From JAFEBO01 sp044221315 (GTDB lineage: Bacteria; Planctomycetota; Phycisphaerae; Phycisphaerales; UBA1924), in NCBI GenBank assembly GCA_044221315.1, contig JBGAPK010000010.1:62001-126000 (forward strand): a stretch of DNA of 64,000 nucleotides, read 5' to 3'. The notes under the pieces are model-generated. The model worked only from the letters and a program-made list of their open reading frames with translations, had not been told where the DNA came from and did no database searches. A program made the position numbers and the translations under genes. Positions within the stretch are counted from its first letter, which is position 1. Each line of letters starts with the position of its first letter. Of this stretch, positions 1 to 9,290 are shown piece by piece.

Positions 1-3000
1 AGTCCATGTGGCGCCAGAGCGGGTGAAGATGTAGGCCGCGCCCTTGTCGAAATTGATTCCGCTGCCGGCGGTGTACGCACCGACGATGGCGGTGTCGCCG
101 GAGAGCGCGACCGCACTGCCAAAGGCATCGAATCCTGCTCCGTCGGAGGCTGTGAGCTTGGCCTGCTGGGTCCAGGTGATGCCGCTGCGGGTGAAGATGT
201 ACGCGGAGCCCTGATCCGTATTGACGCCCGCGTCGTCGTTGTGCGCTCCGATGATGGCGGTGTCGCCGGCCAGCGCGACAGAAAAGCCGAACTCGTCGTT
301 CGCCGCGGCATCGGAGGCGGTGAGCTTGGCCTGCTGGGTCCAGATGGTGCCCGAGCGAACGAAGATGTAGGCCGAACCCTGCTTCGGGAAAATGTGGGTG
401 TCTTTGGAGGCGCCCACGATGGCGGTATCGCCCGAGAGTGCGACCGCACCGCCAAAGGCGTCGAACGACGCGGCGTCAATGGCGGTGAGCTTGGCTTGCT
501 GTGCCCACGTCGTACCGGAGCGGGTGAAGACGTAGGCCGAGCCCTGGTTGAGGGACGTAACAGTGACGTTGGAGGCGCCCACGATGGCGGTGTCGCCGTC
601 CAGGGCGACGGAGCCGCCGAACGCATCGGCGGCCGCGCCGTCAGCAGCGGTGAGCTTGGCCTGCTGGGTCCATGCCTCGCAGGGGCGGGTGTAGATGGAG
701 ACCGAACCCTGATCGGCGTTCGCGCCGATGTCGTCGCGTGGGGCACCCACGGCCGCGGTGTCGCCCGAGAGCGCGACTGAGCTGCCGAAATAATCCCCGT
801 CCGCGCCGTCGGTAGCGGAGACCTTCATGTTCGGCGCGATCCACTTGGTGCCGATGCCGGAGTAAACCCAGGCCGCGCCCTGATTAAAGTTCGTGCCGAC
901 CCAGGCCTGATCGGCGCCCACGATGGCCGTGTCGCCGGAGAGGGCGACGGATCGGCCGAACAGGACGATTTCGGCGCCGCCGTTTTCCGTGAGCTTTTCC
1001 GACTGGGTCCATGTGGTGCCCGAGCGGGCGAAGATAAAGACCGAGCCCTGGTCGTAGTTCGCGCCGATGCCGTCGGTGTATGAGCCGACGATGGCGGTGT
1101 CACCGAAGACCGCGACGGATTCGCCGAACGAATCGCCGTTCGCGCCGTCGGAGGCTGTGAGCTTGGCCTCTTGGCCCCAAAGCGTTCCCGTGCGGGTGAA
1201 GAGGTAGGCCGAGCCCTGGGAGCCGTTCGCTCCGATGTCGTCGTTCGGTGCACCGACAATGGCGGTGTTGGCGGAGATGTCAACCGAATAGCCGAAATCA
1301 TCGCCGGCGGCGCCGTCGGAGGCGGTGAGCTTGGCCTGCTGGGTCCAAGTTGCGCCCGAGCGGGTGAAGATGTAGGCTGAGCCCACAGCGCCGTATGCAC
1401 CCGCAATGACCGTCTCGCCGGAGATTGCGACAGAGCAGCCGAACCAATAGCCGGGGGCAACGCCGGAGGCTGTGAGCTTGGCCTGCTGGGTCCATGTCGT
1501 GCCCGAGCGTGTGAAGACATAGGCCGAGCCCTGGTCGGGATTCGCGCCGATATCGTCGTCCCGGGCACCAACGATTGCGGTATCTCCGGAGACAGCAACG
1601 GAGATGCCGAAGGCATCGCCGGCCGCGCCGTCGGAGGCTGTGAGCTTGGCCTGCTGGGTCCACGTTGTGCCTGTGCGGGTGAAGATGTAGGCCGAGCCCT
1701 GATCGGGGCTCGTCGTGCCTATGTCGTCGCGGTAGGAACCCACGATGGCGGTGTCGCCGGAGACGGCGACGGAAAAGCCGAACCAGTCGTTCGGCGCTCC
1801 GTCGGAGGCCGTGAGCTTGGCCTGCTGGACCCAGGTTATTCCCGACCGGATGAAGATGCAGGCAGAACCCTGGTCTGTGTTCGCGCCGACGTCGTCGCTA
1901 TGCACGCCCATAACCGCGGTGTCGCCGGAGAGCGCGACGGAGTAGCCGCCCTGATCACCGAATGTGCCGTCCGAGTCGCTGAGTTTCTGGTCCGGTCCGA
2001 ACCAGTTGTTTCCCAGTCGGGAGAATGCCCACGCCGAGCCCTGGTTGGCGTTCGCGCCGACGTCGTCGGTGCGGGCACCTGCGAGGGCGGTGTTGCCGCT
2101 GAGCGCGACGGTGTAGCCCAAGAAGTCATTGACCGCGCCGTCGGGTGCGGTGAGCGTGGCCTGCAGAGTCCACATCGTGCCGGAGCGGATGAAGACGGAG
2201 GCGGACCCTTGATTGGTGATCGCGCCGATATCGTCGTTCCAGGAACCAACGAGCGCGGTATCGCCGCAGAGCGCGACGGAGTAGCCGAAGAAGTCATTGA
2301 CCGCGCCGTCGGAGGCGGTGAGCATGGCCTGCTGGGTCCACGTCGTACCGGAGCGGATAAAGATGTAGGCCGAGCCCTGGTTGCTGTTGGCGCCGACGTC
2401 GTCCTGGGACGCACCGACGATTGCGGTTTCTTCGCAGAGCGCGACGGAGTGGCCGAAGAGGTCGCCGCCCGCGCCGTCCGAGGCGGTGAGCTTGGCCTGC
2501 TGGGTCCATGTCAAGCTCGAGCGGGTGAAGATGTAGGCCGAACCCTGATCGATGTTCGCGCCGACATTGTCAAGATCGGCACCGGCGACGACCGTGTCTC
2601 CGGAGATCGCCACGGAGATGCCGAATCCGTCGCCGGCGGCGCCGTCGGAGGCTGTGAGCTTGGCCTGCTGGGTCCACGATGTTCCCGAGCGGGTGAAGAC
2701 GTAGGCCGAGCCCTGGTCGGCGACCGCACCGATGTTGTCAAAGGACGAGCCAACGACGGCCGTGTCGCCGTCGATTGCGACGGAAATAGCGAAGAAGTCG
2801 CTGGCGGCGCCGTCGGAAGCAGTGAGAATCGCCTGCTGTGTCCACGTCGTTCCCGAGCGGGTGAAGACGTAGGCCGAGCCCTGGTCGGCGACCGCGCCGA
2901 TGTTGTTGGCGTACGCACCGACGATGGCAGTGTCGCCGGAGATCGCAACGGAATTGCCGAAAGAATCGGCCGCCGCGCCGTCGGATGCGATGAGTGTGGC

Positions 3001-3140
3001 CTCGAACGTCCACGCCGACCCGGTCCAGCGGTAGACGTGCGCCGTTCCCTGATCGGCATTCGCGCCGACATCGTCGGCGTAGGCTCCCACGATCATGGTG
3101 TCGCCGGAGATGGCGACGGAGCGGCCGAACTCATCGTTTG
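1..3140 (-). repeat. Tandem ~162-bp coding repeats (about 19 FG-GAP blades)
   Basis: Within the giant FG-GAP gene, near-identical stretches recur about every 160-165 bp. On the plus strand they read as gtgagcttggcctgctgggt, a variant of gaagatgtaggccgagccctg, and acgatggcggtgtcgccgg. The repeats are coding and in phase (about 54 residues each) and are similar enough at DNA level to allow slippage or unequal crossover. Confidence 0.85.
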
Positions 3141-3240
3141 CTGCGCCCGAGGGGTGAAGAACCTGCGCCGGAAGCAATCGCTGAGCCAGGCAGGGAAGCG
3201 CGCAGAGCATACTCGCGACGACAACAAAAACTCGACGCAT
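1..3240 (-). CDS. Giant secreted FG-GAP beta-propeller repeat protein, C-terminus beyond left edge
   Basis: An uninterrupted minus-strand frame runs from an ATG at 3240 to base 1 (1080 codons) without a stop, so the gene continues past the window. Residues 1-20 form a signal peptide (MRRVFVVVASMLCALPCLAQ). The rest is about 19 tandem units of roughly 54 residues with the core FGxSVAxSGDTAIVGAxxDDxGAxxDQGSAYVF followed by a TWTQQAKLTASDGA-like linker. This is the FG-GAP/integrin-alpha type of propeller blade, whose acidic loops usually bind Ca2+ in extracellular adhesion proteins. The 1310-residue protein at 48645-52577 is a shorter paralogue that ends in the island's dockerin-like tail, so a similar tail is expected here off-window. 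The Shine-Dalgarno is weak (GGGA upstream). The function beyond extracellular display or adhesion is unknown. Confidence 0.88.
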   Translation of the reverse strand, partial: MRRVFVVVASMLCALPCLAQRLLPAQVLHPSGAANDEFGRSVAISGDTMIVGAYADDVGANADQGTAHVYRWTGSAWTFEATLIASDGAAADSFGNSVAISGDTAIVGAYANNIGAVADQGSAYVFTRSGTTWTQQAILTASDGAASDFFAISVAIDGDTAVVGSSFDNIGAVADQGSAYVFTRSGTSWTQQAKLTASDGAAGDGFGISVAISGDTVVAGADLDNVGANIDQGSAYIFTRSSLTWTQQAKLTASDGAGGDLFGHSVALCEETAIVGASQDDVGANSNQGSAYIFIRSGTTWTQQAMLTASDGAVNDFFGYSVALCGDTALVGSWNDDIGAITNQGSASVFIRSGTMWTLQATLTAPDGAVNDFLGYTVALSGNTALAGARTDDVGANANQGSAWAFSRLGNNWFGPDQKLSDSDGTFGDQGGYSVALSGDTAVMGVHSDDVGANTDQGSACIFIRSGITWVQQAKLTASDGAPNDWFGFSVAVSGDTAIVGSYRDDIGTTSPDQGSAYIFTRTGTTWTQQAKLTASDGAAGDAFGISVAVSGDTAIVGARDDDIGANPDQGSAYVFTRSGTTWTQQAKLTASGVAPGYWFGCSVAISGETVIAGAYGAVGSAYIFTRSGATWTQQAKLTASDGAAGDDFGYSVDISANTAIVGAPNDDIGANGSQGSAYLFTRTGTLWGQEAKLTASDGANGDSFGESVAVFGDTAIVGSYTDGIGANYDQGSVFIFARSGTTWTQSEKLTENGGAEIVLFGRSVALSGDTAIVGADQAWVGTNFNQGAAWVYSGIGTKWIAPNMKVSATDGADGDYFGSSVALSGDTAAVGAPRDDIGANADQGSVSIYTRPCEAWTQQAKLTAADGAAADAFGGSVALDGDTAIVGASNVTVTSLNQGSAYVFTRSGTTWAQQAKLTAIDAASFDAFGGAVALSGDTAIVGASKDTHIFPKQGSAYIFVRSGTIWTQQAKLTASDAAANDEFGFSVALAGDTAIIGAHNDDAGVNTDQGSAYIFTRSGITWTQQAKLTASDGAGFDAFGSAVALSGDTAIVGAYTAGSGINFDKGAAYIFTRSGATWT

Positions 3241-3519
3241 GAGATCACATCCCAGCGAGCTCCGCCATTTCCCGCCCCGCGCCCGGCCCGCTTCGCCACG
3301 GGACTATCTCGAGTGAAACCGGTGTAGACGGAGAAGCCTGGACCATTTCAACGGATTTCCCGCCGCTTTGCAACCCTGTTCCGGGGAAGTTCTGCCATCG
3401 TGCCCTTCCGCGACGTCAGGGCTAGCGACACCCAGCCGCCGGAGCGTTTGCGCCGACAAAGTGGACCCGTCGCCGGGTGTCACCGTGCCGCCGAACCAAA
3501 CGTTTTGCGAACGCCGCGT

Positions 3520-4281
3520 TTACGGACAGAGCAATTCGTTGTACGCCACCACGAAGAGGCTGAAATCTGCATCGTCGACCAGGTCGTTCCCGTCGAGGTC
3601 GGCGGGGCAGCCGGCGGGCATCTGGGGGTCGTCGCAGACGAGCATGTTGTACGCCTGGACGAAAATGACAAAGTCGGCGTCGTCGACCTGGCCGTCGACG
3701 TTGAGGTCGGCGGGGCAGGTGGTATCGCCGAGCGTGACGGTGTCGAGAAAGCTGTCCTGGATCGCGCCGAGGACGGAGCGGAAATTGGCGCGGCCGATCC
3801 GCGCGGAGGAGATGACGGCGCAGACGCCGAGTGTTGATGCGGCGATTTCGGTGTGGCCCAGTTCGGCGCCCGAGGTGTCGTAGATCGTGACGGTGACCGG
3901 CCCGAACTTGTTGACGGCGACATCGAACGCGAGGGCGCGGCGGGGTGCCGCGAATCGGATATCGATGTTCTCATCGCCGTTGGCGCACAGGGACTGGCCG
4001 TTCAGTGGCGACAACGCGGCGGACATGACCCATATGTTTGGTGACGGGGCTCCGGCCAGGCCGCGGTAGGTGACGGTGCCCACGGTCCAATCGCCAGTCA
4101 ACACCTGGTTGACGGGCCAGATGGGCTCGTCGAAGGTGGTGACGACGGTGCGGAAATCGGTCGCGGCTTCCCATGCGGCGCGCGAGGGATAGAACGTGGT
4201 CGCGCCCCCCGCGGGATTGAACGCGATGCAGGGGGCCAACGACAACACGAGGACGGAAAGGCTGCGGATCACTCGCTCCAT
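3520..4281 (-). CDS. Small secreted protein with GC-type dockerin tail
   Basis: This encodes 253 residues from the ATG at 4281. An upstream in-frame start would add 36 residues lacking signal character, so the ATG directly before the hydrophobic segment (ERVIRSLSVLVLSLAPCIAF) is preferred. A single N-terminal domain (about residues 30-185) contains FYPSRAAWEAA near its start and a beta-rich core with ALAFDVAVNKFGPVTVTIYD. It resembles the beta-sandwich domains of PEP-CTERM-type exported proteins, but I cannot name a family. The last 65 residues are a complete two-loop dockerin-like module with all four Cys and a terminal CP. It lies 55 bp downstream of the GH13 gene on the same strand and could be cotranscribed with it. 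The function is unknown. Confidence 0.78.
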   Translation of the reverse strand: MERVIRSLSVLVLSLAPCIAFNPAGGATTFYPSRAAWEAATDFRTVVTTFDEPIWPVNQVLTGDWTVGTVTYRGLAGAPSPNIWVMSAALSPLNGQSLCANGDENIDIRFAAPRRALAFDVAVNKFGPVTVTIYDTSGAELGHTEIAASTLGVCAVISSARIGRANFRSVLGAIQDSFLDTVTLGDTTCPADLNVDGQVDDADFVIFVQAYNMLVCDDPQMPAGCPADLDGNDLVDDADFSLFVVAYNELLCP

Positions 4282-4336
4282 GCTAACCGAACCCCCGGTC
4301 GGACCGCAAGAGAAAAGTGCCTTTCGCCGAGGCTTG

Positions 4337-6934
4337 TCAGGGGCACACCAGGGCGTTGTACGCGGCCGAGAAGAGCACAAAGTCCGCATCGTCCACGACG
4401 CTGTCGGCGTTGAGATCGGCGGGGCATGCGGCGGGCATCGCCGGCGAGGCGCAGTCGAGCAGGTCGTAAGCGCTGGCGAAGACGACGAAATCGGAATCGT
4501 CCACTTGCGAATCGCCGGTGAGATCGGCGGCGGGCGGGAAGGTGAAGGTGGCGAACTGGGTGCCGGCGAGCGTGGTGAAGTTCGGATCGGTGCCGGCGTC
4601 GGGCGTGCCGGCGGCGAGCGATGGCAGGACCTGGTTGCCGACGGTGCCGTCGGACCGGACGATCATCGCACCGACCCGGATCGTGGCGCACGAGGAGGCT
4701 GGAGACGGCATGCCGAGGCGGCCGTACGGAATGTAGAACTCGAAGCCCTTGGTCGCGGTCGCGGCGGCCGCGGCGGATGAACCGGTCACGCCACCAGTAT
4801 TCGTGCGGTCGAGGGCGACCTGGACGCCGAAGGTGTTGGTGCCGCCGGCGAGGATTCCCGTGCCGGAGCCTGCGGAGCCGGCGCCGAGGTAGGTTTTGAC
4901 CGCAGCCCCACCGCTCGGCAATGCGCAGAAGTCAACATAGAGCGCTCCGGCGGCGTTGACCCAGAAGAGGCTTGAGGGCGCGAAGCCGGAATCGAAACGG
5001 GTGCCGCTGATGGCCTGGAGGCCGGCGGGCGGGTTGCCGGCTGTCGCGGTGTTGAGGATGTTCTGGCCCGGCGCGCCGGTGTCGATGAAGAGGGCGAGGG
5101 ATGTGCCGTCCGTTGGGAGGTTGCCGGTGATGCCGACGTAAAGGCCGGTGCGCGTTGAGCGGGCGAAGAGCTGATCGAGTTCGGCGACGTTGTCGCCGAA
5201 GGAGGTGGAACAGGCCTGCGTTGCGAGGAGCGTGCCCGGGCCGGCGTCGGGAGAGCCCAAGTCGGTCGGGACATTAATGCCGTCGACGACGGCGACGGGG
5301 GGCGCGGGCGGCGTGATGCTCACGCTCAGAACGCGGTAGGAATATGCGGGGATGCTGAGTGTGTATGCCGCGGCGTTGGCGTTGGTGATGGCGGTTAGGG
5401 CCTGAGAGGTGACGATGTCGGTGACGGGCGAGCCGCCGGGCGGGGTGGCGTAGCCGGCGAAGTTGAGCGAGGTGTTCTGAGCGCTCGAGGCGAGATTGAT
5501 CGCGACGAGGAGTGTCTGGCGTGGCCCCCCCACCGGGTTGTGATCGCGGGTAAAGGCCCAAACCTTGCCTCCGGAAGCTGTGACGGGGTTGTAATCGCCT
5601 CGCCGGAGGGCGACGTTGTTCTTGCGGAGGGCGCCGAGGGTGCGGTAGGTCTCGAGGAGCGAACCGGAGACGCCGGACTGTTCTTCGACGCTCTTTCCGT
5701 CGTTGTCGCGGGCGAATCGGTTGTTGTAGGCGGAGGTGTTGCGGATCCAGTAATTGGACATGGGCGGGCCGGCGACCTTTTTCCACTTCATGGGCTCGCG
5801 CATGGGGATGTCGTTGGCGTCGCTGCCGTAGTTGCCCTTGGTGCCGGTCATTCCCAGTTCATCGCCGTAATAGATGATGGGAGGGAGAGGCTGGAGCATG
5901 AGGACGGCGGCGGCGGCTTTCGTGCGACCGGCTGTGCCACCCGAGGCGCCGATGTTGGAGGCAAGGCGATCAACGTCGTGATCGGCAATGGTGGCGAGGA
6001 AGGTGCTGCCGGGCTGGGGCTTGCCGCCGGGGAGCGCGGCGAGCGTGGCGGCCATGGAATCGTAGAGACTCTGCGCCGATTCGTTGGCGAGGGCGCTGCG
6101 CGCGGCGAACTCGAACGGCTTGGTGAATGCGCCGTCGAAGGCGGGGAGCAGATCGGTGCCGTAGTTGCCCCAGTCGCCCTGCTCGGCGAAGGTAAAGACG
6201 CTGGGATTGGTGACCTGGAGTGCCTGCTTCCAGGTGGTCCAGAAATTGATGTTGGCGCCCCAGCCTTCGGGTGCGCTCGAGTAGGCGTGGTCGAGGCGGA
6301 AGCCATCGATGCCGTCGGAGGGGTTGCCGTCGTTGTTGGGGTCGAGCCACTTGCGGCCCCACTGGATGTTGAGATTCACCGGATTGGTGTTGGCGAGGTT
6401 CCAGTGGATGAAGCCGACGCTGGCGCCGTCCCACGTGTTGTAGACCGAGCCGGTGTATTGCGTGTTCTGGGCGTTGGTAAAGGCGAGCCAGAGGTCGTAG
6501 GGGCTTGCGGGGTTGTTGCGGGCGGACTGATACCAACTGGAGTTCTGACTGATTCCGTAGGCGACGTAGTCGAGGTAAACCTTGATGCCCTTGGCGTGTG
6601 CCGCGGCGACAAAGGCGAGGAATTGCGCCTCGGTGCCGAAGCGGGAGTTGATCTGATCGCCCGCGCCGTGCTGATAGCCGTGGTACGCGGCGGACGGAAA
6701 TATGGGGTTCATCCAGACCGCGGTGACGCCGAGGGACTGCAGGTAATCGAGGCTGGCGGTCATGCCGCCAAAATCACCGTAGCGATACTGGTCGTTATCG
6801 CTATCGCGCCAGGCTATGGGCATGAATTGATAGAAGATATCGTCGGAGACATCGCGCGGGGTTGGAGCGGCTTGTGTTGAGGGCGCGAAAACAAACGACA
6901 GCGCGAGAGCGCGACGGAGTACGTGATGGGCCAT
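4337..6934 (-). CDS. Secreted GH13 alpha-amylase family enzyme with dockerin-like tail
   Basis: 865 residues. Shine-Dalgarno AAGGGA precedes the ATG and residues 1-23 are a signal peptide. The (beta/alpha)8 catalytic domain spans about 28-470 and carries the four GH13 regions: DYVAYG (122-127), GFRLDH (211-216, nucleophile Asp215), FAEQ (general acid Glu251) and ADHDVD (His319/Asp320). An all-beta domain C follows (about 475-545). Next comes a roughly 210-residue domain with alternating strands ending in EFYIPYGRLG, similar to DOMON/CBM9-like modules. The final 63 residues are the dockerin-like module, unusual in lacking its first Cys (PPAADLTGD replaces CPADLNGD). It probably hydrolyses alpha-glucans outside the cytoplasm. 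Exact specificity (amylase, alpha-glucosidase or transglycosylase) cannot be read from the motifs. Confidence 0.9.
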   Translation of the reverse strand: MAHHVLRRALALSFVFAPSTQAAPTPRDVSDDIFYQFMPIAWRDSDNDQYRYGDFGGMTASLDYLQSLGVTAVWMNPIFPSAAYHGYQHGAGDQINSRFGTEAQFLAFVAAAHAKGIKVYLDYVAYGISQNSSWYQSARNNPASPYDLWLAFTNAQNTQYTGSVYNTWDGASVGFIHWNLANTNPVNLNIQWGRKWLDPNNDGNPSDGIDGFRLDHAYSSAPEGWGANINFWTTWKQALQVTNPSVFTFAEQGDWGNYGTDLLPAFDGAFTKPFEFAARSALANESAQSLYDSMAATLAALPGGKPQPGSTFLATIADHDVDRLASNIGASGGTAGRTKAAAAVLMLQPLPPIIYYGDELGMTGTKGNYGSDANDIPMREPMKWKKVAGPPMSNYWIRNTSAYNNRFARDNDGKSVEEQSGVSGSLLETYRTLGALRKNNVALRRGDYNPVTASGGKVWAFTRDHNPVGGPRQTLLVAINLASSAQNTSLNFAGYATPPGGSPVTDIVTSQALTAITNANAAAYTLSIPAYSYRVLSVSITPPAPPVAVVDGINVPTDLGSPDAGPGTLLATQACSTSFGDNVAELDQLFARSTRTGLYVGITGNLPTDGTSLALFIDTGAPGQNILNTATAGNPPAGLQAISGTRFDSGFAPSSLFWVNAAGALYVDFCALPSGGAAVKTYLGAGSAGSGTGILAGGTNTFGVQVALDRTNTGGVTGSSAAAAATATKGFEFYIPYGRLGMPSPASSCATIRVGAMIVRSDGTVGNQVLPSLAAGTPDAGTDPNFTTLAGTQFATFTFPPAADLTGDSQVDDSDFVVFASAYDLLDCASPAMPAACPADLNADSVVDDADFVLFSAAYNALVCP

Positions 6935-7032
6935 AGGGATCCCTTGGGTTGCTCTAGTTTATGGTTCCCTCGGAAGGATTCGAAAGACAATCTGTAAATT
7001 GACGTTCGGGAGTTCTGCTGATGACAAACAAG

Positions 7033-7058
7033 AAAACGCCCGGAGTTTCCTCCGGGCG
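7033..7058 (-). terminator. Rho-independent terminator
   Basis: A perfect 9-bp stem (CGCCCGGAG / CTCCGGGCG) with a TTTC loop is followed on the minus strand by TTTTC. It sits about 40 bp after the dockerin-tail stop at 7099 and ends the ThuA-like gene. A nearly identical hairpin ends its tandem paralogue at 9532-9557. Confidence 0.8.
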
Positions 7059-7098
7059 AGTGGAATGAATCAGATTCTCCGGGCGTACGCCCGAACCG

Positions 7099-7434
7099 CT
7101 ACGGGCAGACGAGGATGTCGTAGTCTGCGGCGAAGATCACGAAGTCGGAGTCTTCGGTGAGCCCGTCGCCGTTGAGGTCGCCGCGCGGATCGACGAGGTT
7201 GTCGTAGTAGCCGGCGAAGAGGACAAAGTCGAGGTCGTCGACCTGGCCGTCGCCGTTGAAGTCGCCGGGGCAGGGTTGGCCGCGGACGACGAACTCGAGG
7301 GCGTTGGCCATCATCCATGTGCCGTCGAGGCTGTTCCAAGCGCCGGCCAGAGTGCCGTCGATCCCGGCCAGAAGCCCAGGTCGGCGCGCTTCTTGAAGTT
7401 GTGAACGCTGGCGAGCATCTTGCCGTCGGACCAC
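7099..7434 (-). pseudogene. Detached dockerin-like tail of the frameshifted ThuA-like gene
   Basis: This frame continues the upstream gene after a one-base deletion at about 7360. Here the sequence reads gccgtcgatcccgg, whereas the paralogue at 9860 reads gccgtcggatcccgg. It encodes DGTWMMANALEFVV followed by a two-loop module (CPGDFNGDGQVDDLDF and GDLNGDGLTEDSDF) ending LVCP, matching the paralogue almost residue for residue. No Shine-Dalgarno or signal peptide precedes it, so it is unlikely to be an independent gene. The coding sequence is intact apart from the indel, so a recent mutation or a sequencing error is more likely than old decay. Confidence 0.8.
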
Positions 7435-9290
7435 TTGATGATCGTTCGGCCGCGAAGGAGCGGGATGCTGGTCGCGTGAAAGCTTTCGGCTCCGCCGTCA
7501 AACTTGCGGACGAACGTAGCGAGCGGATTGGACGGCTCGACGATCGATCCGAGGAAGGTCTGCGGACCGAAGCTGTAGCCGGGAAGAGACGCGGTCGGAA
7601 CGATGTCGTATCCCTGCGTGGGCCACCGGCCGGCGAGCGCGTAGTTCGAATTGAAGAGGAAGACGTTGTTGAACATGGTTGACACAACGCCGCCGCCGGC
7701 ATCGACGAAGTCGGCGAGGTTGTCGCCGAGCGTGGTGGAGTTGTTGTAGGCGAAATTGCTCCAGGACATGATGGCGTTGAACGGCTTAAGTGTTGCCGCG
7801 GCGGGCGTTGAAGACTGAGCATCGACATTGGCCACCCCGCTGAAACGGCGCGAAGCGAGGAGCTTGGCGACCGGGTCTGGCGAGTAGGTTGAATCGGCGT
7901 TGACGCAAGCGACATACGGCTTCACCGTGTAGAGCAGGGCGTTGGCCATCAGTTTGTCGCCCGTGGTGCCGGCCACCCAGAAGGCGCTGTTTGCCGTGCT
8001 TGACGGCGGGAACATTCCGAGATCGGCGCGGTTGGGCATCCTGGTAGAGACTGCGGCAAGCGTCCTGCCGTCGGACCACTTGGCGACGATGAGGCCTCCG
8101 GGATTGATCGCGGTTGTGTCCGGGCGGTAACCGCCTGACCCTCCGTTGAATCCGACCACGCCGCTCATGATGGGATGGGAGGCATAGGCGACGGCCCCGA
8201 GCGTCGCGGCGCCGCCCGCTGACGGACCGAAAGGAATGATGTCGTACGTCCCGGTCCAGCGGCCCTGGAGATTGCTGTTGGGAACGCCGCCGTTCGCAAA
8301 GACCGCGGCCACGACGCCGCCGCCCGCGTCCACATAGTCTGCCATCACGTTGCCCATCGCGGCAGGGTTGGCGAAGAAACCGTTGCTCCAGACAAGCACC
8401 GCGTCGTAGTTCTGGAGTTGGGCGAGCGTTGGGGTAGCCACATTTCCATCGAACAGGTCGACCTGCCCGAGGATGTTGGTCGCCTTGACTTTGGCCTGAA
8501 CGTCGGCGGCCCAGGCGGCAACATCCGCGTGCACGAGCAGCACTTTCGGGCGCATGACGTAGAGCAGGGAATTGACCATCAGCTTCACGCCGTCGGTTGA
8601 GGTCGCCCAGAAGTCGGCGCGTGCGTCGATGGAAGGCGAATAGAAGTTGAGGTCGACGCGCCCGGGGAGCGGGCCCGCGGCGACGAGCACGTTGCCGCCA
8701 GTCCACTTGGCGATGATGGTGGCGCCGGCGACAACCGAATTCTGATTCATGCGGTACGAACTCAAGCCGCCGTTGAAAGAGCCGACGCCGATCAGGATCG
8801 GGTGGTTCTGATTGGTGATAGAAGTCAGATCAAGAGTCGCGGCAGTGGAGGTCTGCCCGGCGACAGGCATGACGAGGTAGCCGGGGTTCCATCGCCCGGC
8901 GGGGGGGCTGACCGAGCCGAGCGAGAAGGCCGAATTGACCACACCGCCGCCGGCGTCGACGTAGTCGGCGAGGTTGTTGCCGAGGGTGACCGCGTCGGCA
9001 AAGCTGTTATCGCTGACAAGCATCACGGCGTCGTAGGCCTTGAGCGCCGCGAGCGTCGGCGTGCCGCCCCCGGCGTTGAAAAGATCGACGGCCGCGAACT
9101 GCCCCGAGGAATTCAATTTGGCCTGGGTGTCGGCGATGTAGATCGAATTGTGCACGATGAGGACGGAGGGCTTGCGTTTTGCGCCCGCCTCTGCCGTGGG
9201 CACCAAGATCGCACCGACCAGCAGGCACGCAAGAACGCGCACCGGCAGACTCGAACGCACAAAGACCGCCCAAAGACGCATCAGATTCAT
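7311..9290 (-). CDS. Secreted triplicated ThuA-like repeat protein, frameshifted before its tail
   Basis: 659 residues from the ATG at 9290, chosen because GGGAGAGGA lies just upstream and MNLMRLWAVF starts a clear signal peptide (about 1-36). Three repeats of about 200 residues follow. Each begins with a strand such as PSVLIVHNS or PKVLLVHAD, then AxxxYDAVxVxSN, a glycine-rich LADYVDAGGGVV segment, GRW, HPIMxGV.SFNGG, and closes with DGVKLMxNxLLYV. The pattern suggests a flavodoxin/class-I glutamine amidotransferase-like (ThuA-like) fold. That is an inference, and I see no catalytic Cys. The frame runs into a stop at 7311 because of a one-base deletion at about 7360, so the product as written lacks the dockerin-like tail encoded at 7099-7350. 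Tandem paralogue: 9598-11811. Confidence 0.82.
   Translation of the reverse strand: MNLMRLWAVFVRSSLPVRVLACLLVGAILVPTAEAGAKRKPSVLIVHNSIYIADTQAKLNSSGQFAAVDLFNAGGGTPTLAALKAYDAVMLVSDNSFADAVTLGNNLADYVDAGGGVVNSAFSLGSVSPPAGRWNPGYLVMPVAGQTSTAATLDLTSITNQNHPILIGVGSFNGGLSSYRMNQNSVVAGATIIAKWTGGNVLVAAGPLPGRVDLNFYSPSIDARADFWATSTDGVKLMVNSLLYVMRPKVLLVHADVAAWAADVQAKVKATNILGQVDLFDGNVATPTLAQLQNYDAVLVWSNGFFANPAAMGNVMADYVDAGGGVVAAVFANGGVPNSNLQGRWTGTYDIIPFGPSAGGAATLGAVAYASHPIMSGVVGFNGGSGGYRPDTTAINPGGLIVAKWSDGRTLAAVSTRMPNRADLGMFPPSSTANSAFWVAGTTGDKLMANALLYTVKPYVACVNADSTYSPDPVAKLLASRRFSGVANVDAQSSTPAAATLKPFNAIMSWSNFAYNNSTTLGDNLADFVDAGGGVVSTMFNNVFLFNSNYALAGRWPTQGYDIVPTASLPGYSFGPQTFLGSIVEPSNPLATFVRKFDGGAESFHATSIPLLRGRTIIKWSDGKMLASVHNFKKRADLGFWPGSTALWPALGTASTAHG

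Larger units (their letters stand above)
7031..7937. repeat. Direct repeat copy 1 (~0.9 kb, gene-conversion tract)
   Basis: This stretch covers the last third of the ThuA-like gene, its stop and its terminator. It is almost identical to 9531-10441, differing by scattered substitutions, a 3-bp length difference and a missing G at about 7360. Similarity drops sharply upstream (beyond about 7937 versus 10441), where the two paralogues are clearly diverged. Confidence 0.85.

Noticed and set aside
1..3140. Regular repeats suggestive of a CRISPR or satellite array
   Set aside because: The period is about 162 bp, repeats are in coding phase and there are no unique spacers; they encode FG-GAP blades.
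5540..6880. Gly/Val-rich plus-strand open frame opposite the GH13 gene
   Set aside because: Complementary to a clear GH13 barrel; codon-bias artefact.
7080..7093. Palindrome CGGGCGTACGCCCG as operator or terminator
   Set aside because: It has no loop or T-run and lies just after a stop within the duplicated block. It probably reflects duplication, and no function is supportable.
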